From positions 884,001-948,000 of the forward strand of contig NZ_CP106877.1 in assembly GCF_026547205.1 (NCBI RefSeq): a DNA stretch of 64,000 nt, given 5' to 3'. Each line of letters begins with the position of its first letter. Position 1 is the first letter of the stretch. Position numbers and translations under genes: made by a program. Below are positions 55,588 to 64,000 of this stretch, one piece after another. Under the pieces are notes generated by a model, which saw only the letters and a list, made by a program, of their open reading frames with translations, was not told the DNA's origin and did not search any database. The DNA comes from Fervidibacillus halotolerans (GTDB lineage Bacteria; Bacillota; Bacilli; Bacillales; Caldibacillaceae).

Positions 55588-55852
55588 CTCCTTATCTTAC
55601 CTCCTGTTTTACTAGTTCATCCAACAGGAAGTGTAATGAATTTAAGGGATGTTCGCAAGTGGCTATTTTTTTGTCTCCCTTCAAGGAGAACCTACATAAA
55701 AGGAGTGCCAAAACCTACATTTTTATAATGCCATAAACATCGGAAGTGAAGTTTATTTGAAAAGTTTGTTATTATATATGATATAAGAATCAGGACTTAC
55801 TTTATTTTTGCTTGGATAATTAATATAAATTTTCATAAAGGGAGATGAAAGA

Positions 55853-57706
55853 ATGGATGTTCAAGGTGAAATACGTTCAGAAATGAAAAATCTTACTGAA
55901 ATTTTACTAAATAATAATAAAACTTTCCATATTCCGGATTTTCAACGAGATTTCGTGTGGACTAGTGAGCAAGCTCTAGAACTTTTTAGAGACTTTGAAG
56001 AAGATACAAATGGTTTTCAAATAGAAACTAGTAATTTACCAGGGTATCTACTTGGTAATATTGTTTTAATAGATGCGGGTAATAAGTGGTTAGTAGTGGA
56101 TGGTCAACAACGACTAACTACATTAACTTTAACATTTAAAGCATTATATGAAGTAGTAAAAAAGAAAGCATATGATTTGGAATCTCCAGATCATACTCGT
56201 TGGTTAAAAAGACTGGGGGATCTTGAAAAAGGATTTTATAAACTTGATGATGCTGGTGAATTTCTAGGTCTTAAGATAACACATGAGTCAACTTTACCAT
56301 TTGGTGAATATTATAAAAGTTTAATAAGAGATATAGAAAATATTAAGCCTAAGGTTCAATCAGATGAAAATATAGAAGAGGTTTACAATACTATTTTAGA
56401 TAAAATCCAAGATCTTGAAGAAAATCAATTAATAAGATTCATTGCTTACCTTCGTACTAAGGTAAAACTAATTGTTACCACGGCTCCGTCTGAGGCAAAG
56501 GCTTTCCAACTGTTTGAAGTATTAAATGATAGAGGTCGTTCATTAGAACCACTTGATTTAGTAAAAAATCGCTTTCTAAAACAATTAAACTTTGCTGAAT
56601 ATCATAAAACAGATATTGAAGAATTTAATAGCAATTGGAGTGGTTTTATCAATAATCTTCAAATTACAAAAAACCGAAAAATAAATTCTTCAACTTTCAT
56701 GAAACATTTTATTTCGGCTGAATTCGGGGAAAATATTAAACAGGAAAAATTATTTGACTTTTTTCATAAAAACAATATCAAAGATCAAAGTCCCAAAGTT
56801 AATACGAATGAAATACTATCAATGTCAAGGAAACTATTAAGTGTTTCAGAGCTATATAAAGAGATTGAAAAATCACCTATGGATAATCCATTTAGTTGTC
56901 ACCAAAATATGTTTATTTTATTTAAGATTTTAAGGCTGAAACAAATGCATCCCTTACTAATCATTTTTTATGAAAGTAATCAAGATATAAAAGATCGTGT
57001 CCTCGATGCCGCTGTTAGATATGGTGCATCCATTTTATTTTCATATACGCAAACAAATACGATTGAAAGAGAATTACCTATACTTATAAATAAAATTTTG
57101 GATAAAAAATTTTCAGATGAAGAAAAGGCAAATGTTGTGCTAAATGAGTTGAATAAATTGATCGAAAGGCGTAGAAAATTAATAGAAACAATAATTCCAA
57201 CCAAGGACTTTGCCAATGCCCGTGGAACAGCGCAAATGAAAGCTGTAGATATGTTAAAGTTCATTGAATTATATTTTAACAACAATACTTCAATTATAAC
57301 TGTTCCACGTGGTAAACGAATATCTGTAGAGCATATTTTATCTCGCTCATTAAAAATTAACTTAAAAGAATATGGATTTAAAAGTGATGAAGAGCATCAA
57401 GACTATTTAAATCGTATTGGAAATTTAACATTATTGTATAATGTTGAAAACTCGGGACTTGGTAATTCAACCTTTGGTGAAAAAATTAATGCATACAAAA
57501 AGACTGATTTTATGATTACTAAGACCATTGTTGAAAAAGTGAAAACATCTATAAAAAGTGGTAAAACAGCGGAAAATGTAGCACTAATTAACAAATATCA
57601 ACCAAATTATGTTACAAAGGATAAGAAAATTTGGTCAAAAAAGGATATCGATCGTAGAGGACAAAATATTGCCAAATTGGTTTCGTATTTAGTTAGCAAA
57701 AAATAA
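55853..57706 (+). CDS. GmrSD-like DUF262/DUF1524 restriction protein, single chain
   Basis: A 617-residue protein. The N-terminal DUF262 (GmrS/ParB-like) domain has IPDFQRDFVW (near 24-33) and WLVVDGQQRLTTLTL (near 75-89), the nucleotide-binding/hydrolysis motif. A helical middle follows. The C-terminal DUF1524 (GmrD) HNH-like nuclease has VEHILSRSL (near 488) and RIGNLTLLYNVENSGLGNSTF. Single-chain GmrSD enzymes are type IV restriction systems that cut DNA with glucosylated hydroxymethylcytosine or other modifications. GGGAGATG precedes the ATG. No methylase is nearby, which fits type IV. Confidence 0.88.
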   Translation: MDVQGEIRSEMKNLTEILLNNNKTFHIPDFQRDFVWTSEQALELFRDFEEDTNGFQIETSNLPGYLLGNIVLIDAGNKWLVVDGQQRLTTLTLTFKALYEVVKKKAYDLESPDHTRWLKRLGDLEKGFYKLDDAGEFLGLKITHESTLPFGEYYKSLIRDIENIKPKVQSDENIEEVYNTILDKIQDLEENQLIRFIAYLRTKVKLIVTTAPSEAKAFQLFEVLNDRGRSLEPLDLVKNRFLKQLNFAEYHKTDIEEFNSNWSGFINNLQITKNRKINSSTFMKHFISAEFGENIKQEKLFDFFHKNNIKDQSPKVNTNEILSMSRKLLSVSELYKEIEKSPMDNPFSCHQNMFILFKILRLKQMHPLLIIFYESNQDIKDRVLDAAVRYGASILFSYTQTNTIERELPILINKILDKKFSDEEKANVVLNELNKLIERRRKLIETIIPTKDFANARGTAQMKAVDMLKFIELYFNNNTSIITVPRGKRISVEHILSRSLKINLKEYGFKSDEEHQDYLNRIGNLTLLYNVENSGLGNSTFGEKINAYKKTDFMITKTIVEKVKTSIKSGKTAENVALINKYQPNYVTKDKKIWSKKDIDRRGQNIAKLVSYLVSKK

Positions 57707-57726
57707 TCTTATAGTTTTAAAGAAGA

Positions 57727-57766
57727 AAAGCACTGAATTAATTTTATCTAAACCTAGTGTTTTTCG
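57727..57766 (+). terminator. Probable terminator after the GmrSD-like gene
   Basis: AAAGCACT pairs with AGTGTTTT (one G-U pair) around a long loop, then TTC. It lies 20-60 bases after the stop. Weak but well placed. Confidence 0.45.
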
Positions 57767-57871
57767 GTGATGTAAAAAATTTTGTGTATAGCATTTTACT
57801 AGATCAAAAGAAAAGGTAGGGTATTCTCTGAATTGGAAAAAACACATCCCAGAGAAAGAAGAACCTTACCT

Positions 57872-58979
57872 ATGTTTAAAGTATACCGAATAAAGAATAA
57901 AGACAGGGCAAATCAACTGGAAAGTGCGATTCTTCAGTTTATAAAAGAAAAATTAGAACTGATCATGATAGAATCTCCCCGAAATTGAACAGGCTGGAAC
58001 GTTGAATATGATAAACTGTAACGATCAACGAATATTTAGATACGTAATAAGGCCAAATTAAAGGTCTTTTTGGTCCTAAGAGACCGAAAAGGGGAATTTC
58101 AAACCCAGTTGTTCCCTCCTTACCAACGCCATACCGGTTGGCTCGAGGAAACCATCATCAAGATGTATTAAAATGGCATCAGTACGTGTGAATTTGGTCG
58201 GTTTATTGAAAGAGTTCAAGGAAATGGTTACTCATCTACACCCACTACTCATATTACGGATGTGGTAAAGGAAGACATTGCCAAATTGGCACAAACGTCC
58301 TATTCAAAAGCGATATTCGGGCATATATATGGGTGGATTGTATGTGAAACTTCATCGAGATACGGTAGAAAAAGAGGTTATTTATGTTGTGTTAGGTATA
58401 AACGGAAAACGTCTATGTTTAGCAGGAGATTCTTAAATAACTACACAACAAAGGAGTAAGGGAAGTGTTTCTGGGCGTATTTGATGTACCACCGGAGTAA
58501 GAGGAAGACTTTATGGCAGATTACCCGAAGGTCGATGTATAGTGTTGTGTCGTTCACAAAGTACGTAATACCTTAAATCGTGTTCGGAAAAAATATTAAG
58601 TTGAAGTGGTAGAGGATCTCAAACTGATTTATCGTGTTCCGAATAAGGAGAGGACGTTACAGATGTTTTAACAGTTTGAGTCGAGACGGTCAAGAAAGTA
58701 TCCGAAAGAAGTTCAATCATGGGGCAATGAGTTGGATAACCTCCTTAATATTTATGGATGATTCAAGCAGTATTTGAAGCGTGATTTATGTGACGAATGT
58801 CATTGAACGAACGATCAAGGAGATTCGGAAACATCTCAAGCCGATGAAAAAGTCGTGTATTAGACCATCCGAGATTTTAATGAGAAATGTTCAGGGAAAA
58901 AGTGACAAGGATTTATCGAAGCAGATGAAGCCCTTTAGCGGATGTTTGAAGACCGTTACAAGACAATTAACCAAATAAT
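57872..58979 (+). pseudogene. Decayed transposase, IS256/Mutator-like
   Basis: The coding-like sequence is broken by many stops and frame changes. Segments seen include MFKVYRIKNKDRANQLESAI, VKLHRDTVEKEVIYVVLGIN, FLGVFDVPPE, DYPKVDV followed by VVHKVRNTLNRVRKKY, and a terminal IRDFNEKCSG/EADEAL part. The YVVLGINGKRL and C-VVHKVRN blocks match the catalytic core of IS256-type transposases. Not functional. Confidence 0.75.
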
Positions 58980-59013
58980 AGAAATAAATGAGATAAGGGG
59001 ATTCTCACTTTCT

Positions 59014-59064
59014 ACACAGGGGACTGAATATTCAGTCTCACCTGTGTGAGAAACGTAGTCCCCT
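59014..59064. promoter_or_regulatory. Alternative hairpins upstream of the GHKL operon
   Basis: A perfect 16-base palindrome, GACTGAATATTCAGTC (59022-59037), is enclosed by ACACAGG (59014-59020) and CCTGTGT (59041-59047). Alternatively, AGGGGACT (59018-59025) pairs with AGTCCCCT (59057-59064). The two folds exclude each other. It could be the end of the decayed transposon or a regulatory leader about 150 bases before the operon. Confidence 0.45.
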
Positions 59065-59213
59065 ATGCATTCTAAATCCATACAGAGATATCCTATCTAT
59101 GTTTTTTTACATAAAATTCGTGACAGTATCTGTTTTGATTACCTCAAAGATTTATTAGTAATTAATAAAAAATTTACCGAATTTTTATTTGCAAAATTAA
59201 TGAGGTGATTTTA

Positions 59214-61145
59214 ATGCAATTAAAATTTGATGATAATCAACAATGGAAATTCTCCCCAATTCCTAATATCGAAGAACCTTTATTTAACAGAAGCTTGGAA
59301 CGATTTAAGGAAATGGGCGTGAAAGGATTAACGCGTGAAAATATCCAAAATTCTCTAGATGGGAAACTACCTGGTAGTGATAAACCTGTAATTGTAAAAA
59401 TAAAAACTGGAGAAATTCATGAGAAAGACATTCCGGGAATAGAAGGAATTAAAGAAAGAATAAAATGTTTGGTAGGTCACAATAAATATACAAAAGAAAC
59501 AATTCAACATATGCAAAATAAACTAGATCAAAAGATTGTAAGATACATCTCTTTTGAAGACTTGAATACCAAAGGGCTTACTGGTGCAAGAAATGGACAG
59601 AGTAATTCTAAAAAAGACACTTGGGGGATATATGCTTATAGCAAAGGGGTTCATTTTGAAGAAGATGATGAAAAAATTGAAATTGCTCGCGGTGGGTCTC
59701 ACGGAGTAGGTAAAATTGCTTCTAATGCTGCTTCTGATTTACATATTATGTATTTTGCAAATTGTGATGAAAATGGAGATCAACACTTAGGTGGAACTGT
59801 TCAGCTAATTGAACACGAGTATAAAGGGAGAGTATATCGCTCTACAGGATACTTTACTGATGTTAGATATGACAAGAATAACAATGCTAAATTTTTTCCT
59901 TATGAAAATAGATACCATGAAGTTTTTAAAAAAGATACTAGGGGATTAAAAATTGTAATTCCATATTTGAGAAAAGAGTATGATAATGATATTGAAATAA
60001 TTAAGACTGTTTGTGACAGCTTTTTTATATCTATTCTCAAAAATAAACTAATAGTTTATGTGAATGATAAAGAAATAAGTAAAGATACAATCTTAGATTA
60101 TGTAAATAATGAAAAATACTACGAACAAGAAATAACTGAAATAAAAAAAGAATTTACCCCTCTTTATGTTAATACTTATTTAAACTGTACTCCTAAGAAA
60201 ATTGTAATTAATAATATCGCTCAAGATTTTCATTTTGACCTTTATTTTAGATATGACGAGCGAATTCCTAGAGGTCGCGTAGCAATTGTTCGAACAATCG
60301 GTATGAAAATAGAGGATTTTATAGTAAGTAACAATGCAACAAAACCTTTTAATGCTGTATTAATTGGTGGTTCAAAGGAAGACGAATATTTGAAATCACT
60401 AGAAAATGAAGCCCATACCAAACTTTCAAAAGACCATATTAATGATGAGAAATTGAAAAAGCAAGCAACTAGATTTATTAACAATTTATCAAAAGAAATT
60501 GCGAAAGTAATTAATGAAGCTATTCGAGTGAACAATAAAACTGATGGATTAATGGATACTAAGGATATTTTATATGTTGTAGAAACCCAATTTCGCAAAG
60601 AATTAGAAAAGTCTTTAGGTACTGTTAGAGTGAAAAATGGAAGAACTCTTGTAAAATCATTTGGCAGTGAGTCAAAAAAGGAAAAGCGGAACAAAAAACA
60701 AAAAACCGGTGTAGAAAATAAAGCAAATGGAGTTCGTAAACAAAAACGCGATCCACTCAAATGGCAAAAAACTCATACAGAAATAGGAGATAAGTTTGAA
60801 GATAGAGAAAGATATAGCGCAAATCCGGAAATGGTGGATCGAGTTATATTAGGTGATCGGGAAATCCTTAGATTTAATTTTTTTAAAAGTGAACAACTAG
60901 TTGGTATTCAGACATGTGATATTTCATTTTCGGTAATAGATGGTATGGGAGTAGAATACAACGATGAATTTAAGATTTACGATAGCTATAAGGAAGTTAT
61001 TGATATGAATACAGGTCAAACATGTTATTTTGTAAAAAATGTCATCAAAAATGTTCGGATTAACAATGGAATTGCACAATTGCAATTAAGGTTAAGGGAT
61101 ACTCTCCATGGATCATTAAAGTTTGTTTATTATGTGGAGGTGTAA
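59214..61145 (+). CDS. GHKL-type ATPase, first gene of a three-gene operon
   Basis: A 643-residue protein. The N-terminal GHKL (Bergerat) fold shows the N-box TRENIQNSLDG (E42, N46, D49), a D-x4-G motif in FEDLNTKGLTG (near 115-125) and the lid glycine motif GGSHGVGK (160-167). A transducer-like part follows, with RVAIVRTIGMKI (near 355-366) perhaps giving the S5-fold Lys. A very basic linker (about 487-513) then leads to a C-terminal beta-rich domain of about 125 residues. It resembles MutL/MORC-like ATPases of defence loci rather than a histidine kinase. GAGGTG lies six bases before the ATG at 59214. The next gene starts two bases after the stop. Confidence 0.75.
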   Translation: MQLKFDDNQQWKFSPIPNIEEPLFNRSLERFKEMGVKGLTRENIQNSLDGKLPGSDKPVIVKIKTGEIHEKDIPGIEGIKERIKCLVGHNKYTKETIQHMQNKLDQKIVRYISFEDLNTKGLTGARNGQSNSKKDTWGIYAYSKGVHFEEDDEKIEIARGGSHGVGKIASNAASDLHIMYFANCDENGDQHLGGTVQLIEHEYKGRVYRSTGYFTDVRYDKNNNAKFFPYENRYHEVFKKDTRGLKIVIPYLRKEYDNDIEIIKTVCDSFFISILKNKLIVYVNDKEISKDTILDYVNNEKYYEQEITEIKKEFTPLYVNTYLNCTPKKIVINNIAQDFHFDLYFRYDERIPRGRVAIVRTIGMKIEDFIVSNNATKPFNAVLIGGSKEDEYLKSLENEAHTKLSKDHINDEKLKKQATRFINNLSKEIAKVINEAIRVNNKTDGLMDTKDILYVVETQFRKELEKSLGTVRVKNGRTLVKSFGSESKKEKRNKKQKTGVENKANGVRKQKRDPLKWQKTHTEIGDKFEDRERYSANPEMVDRVILGDREILRFNFFKSEQLVGIQTCDISFSVIDGMGVEYNDEFKIYDSYKEVIDMNTGQTCYFVKNVIKNVRINNGIAQLQLRLRDTLHGSLKFVYYVEV

Positions 61146-61147
61146 AA

Positions 61148-61993
61148 ATGATATATAGAAAGAATGCCAACTTCCCATACCCTGTTTTATCAAATACTTC
61201 AAATGCGTATGTCAAAAATACATTTGAGTTTGATGTGGATGTGTACGATATTTCAAGCGACTATCAATTTAATATTGAGATAGAAATCGATTCAGAGTAC
61301 ATCAAAAAGCTTTTAACTACGGGAAAAGCACAATTAATTTTTATCATACAATCTAAAGACAATAAATATTTCCGACTAACATCTAGTCAAAATTCAGTAT
61401 TAGTAAAAAAATCACGAGTTTCATTAAATGATAAAACTTCACTTCAATTACACATTCAAACATTAGAAGATATAAATTTCAAAGATAATTTCGATCTTAA
61501 TGATTTCTATCAAGAATTCAAACATGAAATTAACATACCAAAGTATTCATTATTAGGATTTTCCAACGTGATATCTTTGCTGAATATTAAAAAACCATTT
61601 GATCTATTTGAAAAACGGTTAGACGAAAATTTAAATTCTGAAATAAAGATAGAATTAGGTCAAGAAACGATTATTATCAATTATAAAAAGTCAGAATTTC
61701 AATTTAATCATTTACCGAAGAGCAACGTATTAAATAATCCATATATTTATACAGGCTTAACAAAAGCTCTCCAAGCATTTATAGCTGCAAATAGTAAGGA
61801 TGGAGATGTTGATTTAGAAGATATAAATGAACCAGAAGGAACATTGGATTGGAAACTATATAATTTAATGAAGAATAAAGGGGTTACTAGATTAAATTAT
61901 GACAATATTGATGAGGTAATTCACATAATTTCTAATCGAATAATTGAGAAGTATACAAAGGCTCTAGAGGAGATGGTGAATAATGGAAGTTAG
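61148..61993 (+). CDS. Unknown beta-rich protein of the GHKL operon
   Basis: A 281-residue protein with no signal peptide or membrane segment and no motif I recognise. The N-terminal half alternates hydrophobic and polar residues in beta-strand style (QFNIEIEIDSEYIKKLL, QLIFIIQSKDNKYFRLT). The C-terminal half is mixed, with GLTKALQAFIAANSKDGDVD and a helical end. GGAGGTG precedes its ATG directly after the ATPase stop, and its end overlaps the next gene by 11 bases, so it belongs to one translationally coupled unit. Possibly a subunit or adaptor of the ATPase; this is inference from linkage. Confidence 0.65.
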   Translation: MIYRKNANFPYPVLSNTSNAYVKNTFEFDVDVYDISSDYQFNIEIEIDSEYIKKLLTTGKAQLIFIIQSKDNKYFRLTSSQNSVLVKKSRVSLNDKTSLQLHIQTLEDINFKDNFDLNDFYQEFKHEINIPKYSLLGFSNVISLLNIKKPFDLFEKRLDENLNSEIKIELGQETIIINYKKSEFQFNHLPKSNVLNNPYIYTGLTKALQAFIAANSKDGDVDLEDINEPEGTLDWKLYNLMKNKGVTRLNYDNIDEVIHIISNRIIEKYTKALEEMVNNGS

Positions 61994-62789
61994 GCTTTTA
62001 AAGATCGGGTATAAAAACAATGAGACCTTGTATCAAGATTTTTTGACAGGAAAGATCAAAAATAATGCTGAATATTTAACTGATGAAACAATATATATTG
62101 AAAAGTTTGAAGAGTTTCCAATATATATGGGAAGGGGTAATGAATCAAAAAAGAAAAATGATTTCCTTGAAGCTTTTAAAATAGTAGCTACAACTTACAT
62201 TAATTATGATCGTGAAATTATTATGAATGAGAGATTTTGGCATTCTTTATTACTAACAGAAATGCAGGAATATATTTTAAAAAAATATCCTGAAGTTCGA
62301 GAAAGTGAAAGTAAATTTAAAAATATTGTATTGAAGAAATTTGACTGGGAGAATTATATATATAAAACAATTCTAGGTGCCCAGTATATTCATGATAATA
62401 TTAAGGATCCAACTGATCATCAACGTTATTATGAACTCATTATAGACAACCTTGATCTTTATAACTACATAATTAAATACGAAATATTTAGAAATGATGC
62501 TTTTTTAATTAATATATTGGATATTGTTGATGAATTAAACATTTCAAAATTAATGAAAACCAAAATTCCAGGTAGGGAAGATCTTGGTGAAGATGAGCGT
62601 TATGGAAGACGGGTGATATTTGAATTTAATAAATCATATCCAATTGTTATGGCTCCTATGCTTGAAAAAGAAGAATTAAAAAAATACTTCCTAAAATATT
62701 TAAGTTATTACTATTCATCAGCCTTAAAATGGCTTGATAGTGATTCCCATGAAAATGTGGAAGAATTAGATGCTGTTGTGAAACAGTAG
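61983..62789 (+). CDS. Helical protein of the GHKL operon, DUF6339-like
   Basis: A 268-residue, mostly helical protein. NETLYQDFLTGKIKN (residues 13-27), the block MNERFWHSLLLTEMQEYILK and the C-terminal EELKKYFLKYLSYYYSSALKWL recall the uncharacterised DUF6339 family, which I associate with restriction islands. I rate this match at about even odds. No catalytic motif is seen. The ATG lies inside the previous gene with AGGAGATGGTG upstream. The stop is followed by transposon debris, so further operon genes may have been lost. Confidence 0.6.
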   Translation: MEVRLLKIGYKNNETLYQDFLTGKIKNNAEYLTDETIYIEKFEEFPIYMGRGNESKKKNDFLEAFKIVATTYINYDREIIMNERFWHSLLLTEMQEYILKKYPEVRESESKFKNIVLKKFDWENYIYKTILGAQYIHDNIKDPTDHQRYYELIIDNLDLYNYIIKYEIFRNDAFLINILDIVDELNISKLMKTKIPGREDLGEDERYGRRVIFEFNKSYPIVMAPMLEKEELKKYFLKYLSYYYSSALKWLDSDSHENVEELDAVVKQ

Positions 62790-62964
62790 GATTCGATGAA
62801 ACTTATCAAGAAAGCTTCAATTAATGATTCATCCCCACTTTTTGTGATTTTTGCAAAAAGAAGAAAAAACTTACGAAAACCTAGCAATAACGATTCAAAT
62901 CATCGTTTTGGTCAAGTGAGCGTCTTATCATAAAGTGATTTAATCCGTCCGTTAACGACGATCG

Positions 62965-63424
62965 TCATTAATAAATACTATGTTATTCAAAAAGTCACAC
63001 AAGCCTTTGACATAGTTAGAAAAGGATTCGCAAAAAATAAAAAATGCACGGTTCCTCCTGTTGAAAGGATGTGAATCCTTACAGGGTCATCAGAAAGTAC
63101 ACTTGGAAGAAATCTTAGAAGAGTACCCAGAACTTGTTTGTGCACACTATTAAAAGGAACTATTTCGAGATTTCTATAAGTTGGCCTACGATGATGCCCA
63201 TGATCTTTTCGAAGAGTGGATTCAATTAGCACGGAATAGTCCTAACCCATCTTTTCATAAAGTGGCCAAGTGGAGATCACCCATACTCCAATATTTTTTA
63301 TCGCCATACTCGAATGTCTGAACTGAAGGAACCAACTATAAAATCAAAAATATAAGACGGAGGATTTATGGATATCGGAATCTAAAGCGATTTCTATTTC
63401 GTGTATTTTTGGAATGTAAGGGGA
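62965..63424 (+). pseudogene. ISL3-type transposase remnant
   Basis: The C-terminal third of an ISL3 transposase in pieces: YYVIQKVTQAFDIVRKGF near 62975, LFRDFYKLAYDDAHDLFEEW near 63155, HKVAKWRSPILQYFLSPYSN, and EGTNYKIKNIRRRIYGYRNL near 63325. The last block is the catalytic Glu region typical of ISL3. Stops and frame changes interrupt it, and the N-terminal part is absent. Confidence 0.8.
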
Positions 63425-63661
63425 AAGGCTCTTTTTCAGCAGCTAACATGATAGTTGGTAGAATGGCAGCCGTTAAGGAAGACACTTGACAACTCCCATT
63501 CTTCCAACTTAGTGGTCAGTAAGCTGACGAAGGAGCATGCTCTAGATCGAGTATCAATCTCGCTAACTTATTTCCAGAATTGTGTGAACATCACAGAATA
63601 TGGTGATGAGACGAAATTTATAACTTTGAGCCGAATTTGTTTATCAAATTTTTGAAATAAC

Positions 63662-64000
63662 AAAATATTAAACATGCAAATATTCAAGAAACAAATGACA
63701 ACAAAAATAGAGGTAAAATAAAAGTCTCTGAGAGCAATGCTAAAACAGTAATTGAAATTAAAGACAATGAATATAGTCATCAAGACATAATCAAAATAGT
63801 AGAATATATTAATAAACATAAATCCATTAAAAAAGCAGAAAAATCCTTTGGTATTTCCTCAGTTAACATTAGGTTAAAGGTAAAAACCCACGGATTTCAC
63901 TATTATAGTCTGTTTGATATATGGCCGAAAAAGTCAAGAAGGGAATTAATTGATGAATATAAAGAAAAATTAGATGAAGGAATAGTTACATATAAAGATT
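63662..64000 (+). CDS. Partial reading frame running off the window, possible HTH protein
   Basis: Open from just after a stop near 63660 to the window end without an ATG/GTG/TTG that has a ribosome site, so the 5' end may be lost or altered. The translation contains VIEIKDNEYSHQDIIKIVEY and KSIKKAEKSFGISSVNIRLK, which looks like a helix-turn-helix, then a charged helical part. I do not recognise the family. AT-rich like the rest of the island. Confidence 0.4.

Larger units (their letters stand above)
53300..55733 (-). mobile_element. IS21-family insertion sequence
   Basis: istA and istB lie between imperfect multi-part inverted repeats. The left end has TGGCAAGAGAAAAATGTATA (from 53300) and TAGCCACCTGC. 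The right end, read inverted, has ATGGCATTATAAAAATGTAG (to 55733) and TAGCCACTTGC. Repeated terminal TGGCA and TAGCCAC blocks are typical of IS21 transposase binding sites. Exact ends are approximate and I see no clear target duplication. Confidence 0.75.

Noticed and set aside
57820..59000. GGGTATTCTC (57820) and GGGGATTCTC (58997) as inverted IS ends
   Set aside because: They are in direct, not inverted, orientation, so they do not define the ends of the decayed element.
1..64000. tRNA or rRNA genes
   Set aside because: I saw no cloverleaf with the conserved GTTCGAATC-type T-arm and no rRNA-like blocks; a covariance-model scan would be needed to exclude them fully.

Overview
The window is a low-GC Gram-positive chromosome segment, most likely from a Bacillaceae member. 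Support comes from strong AGGAGG-type ribosome sites, frequent TTG/GTG starts, intrinsic terminators and family content: LuxS, two tiny YjcZ-type sporulation-associated proteins, a YteA-like DksA protein, and a BmrC/BmrD transporter behind a leader-peptide attenuator. Genus and species cannot be read reliably from the sequence alone.

Positions 1-44 kb are mostly ordinary chromosome. In order: a cut MerR regulator, luxS, an MFS transporter, msrA, a metallophosphoesterase, a YteA-like protein, a heterodimeric ABC exporter, a YhfP-type reductase, and the attenuator-controlled bmrCD pair. Then come a family 2 glycosyltransferase, a Nudix hydrolase, a rhodanese, a Lon-like protease, exoA, a ferredoxin, a DegV gene with an internal stop, a CAP-domain protein, two YjcZ-type genes, a TraB protein, an SDR and rlmN. 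The stretch ends with an aldo/keto reductase, a fructosamine kinase, a CDP-alcohol transferase, a frameshifted Mta-like regulator, a TetR-ABC exporter operon with a visible operator/promoter, a HAD hydrolase, a ketopantoate reductase, an EamA transporter and a YbaK deacylase. Several genes here are visibly decaying: degV, the Mta-like gene, a 5'-truncated flavin oxidoreductase and an amber-interrupted anion transporter. Two copies of an interspersed structured repeat lie at about 6.0 and 16.2 kb.

From about 45.5 kb to the end the character changes to an AT-rich accessory island full of insertion sequences. It holds a MazG-like pyrophosphohydrolase plus a PLD-nuclease/helicase pair, an intact IS1380-type element with a target duplication, and two tandem paralogous genes of unknown function, the second cut by a decayed IS256-type element. 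Next are a structured RNA-like block, an IS21-type element (istA/istB), a single-chain GmrSD-like (DUF262/DUF1524) nuclease and a second decayed IS256-like element. These are followed by a compact three-gene operon (GHKL ATPase, unknown protein, helical DUF6339-like protein), an ISL3 remnant and a partial reading frame.

The island reads as a defence/mobile-element hot spot. The three-gene GHKL operon (59.2-62.8 kb) is the best candidate for a poorly described system. The MazG-like/PLD-helicase pair is second.
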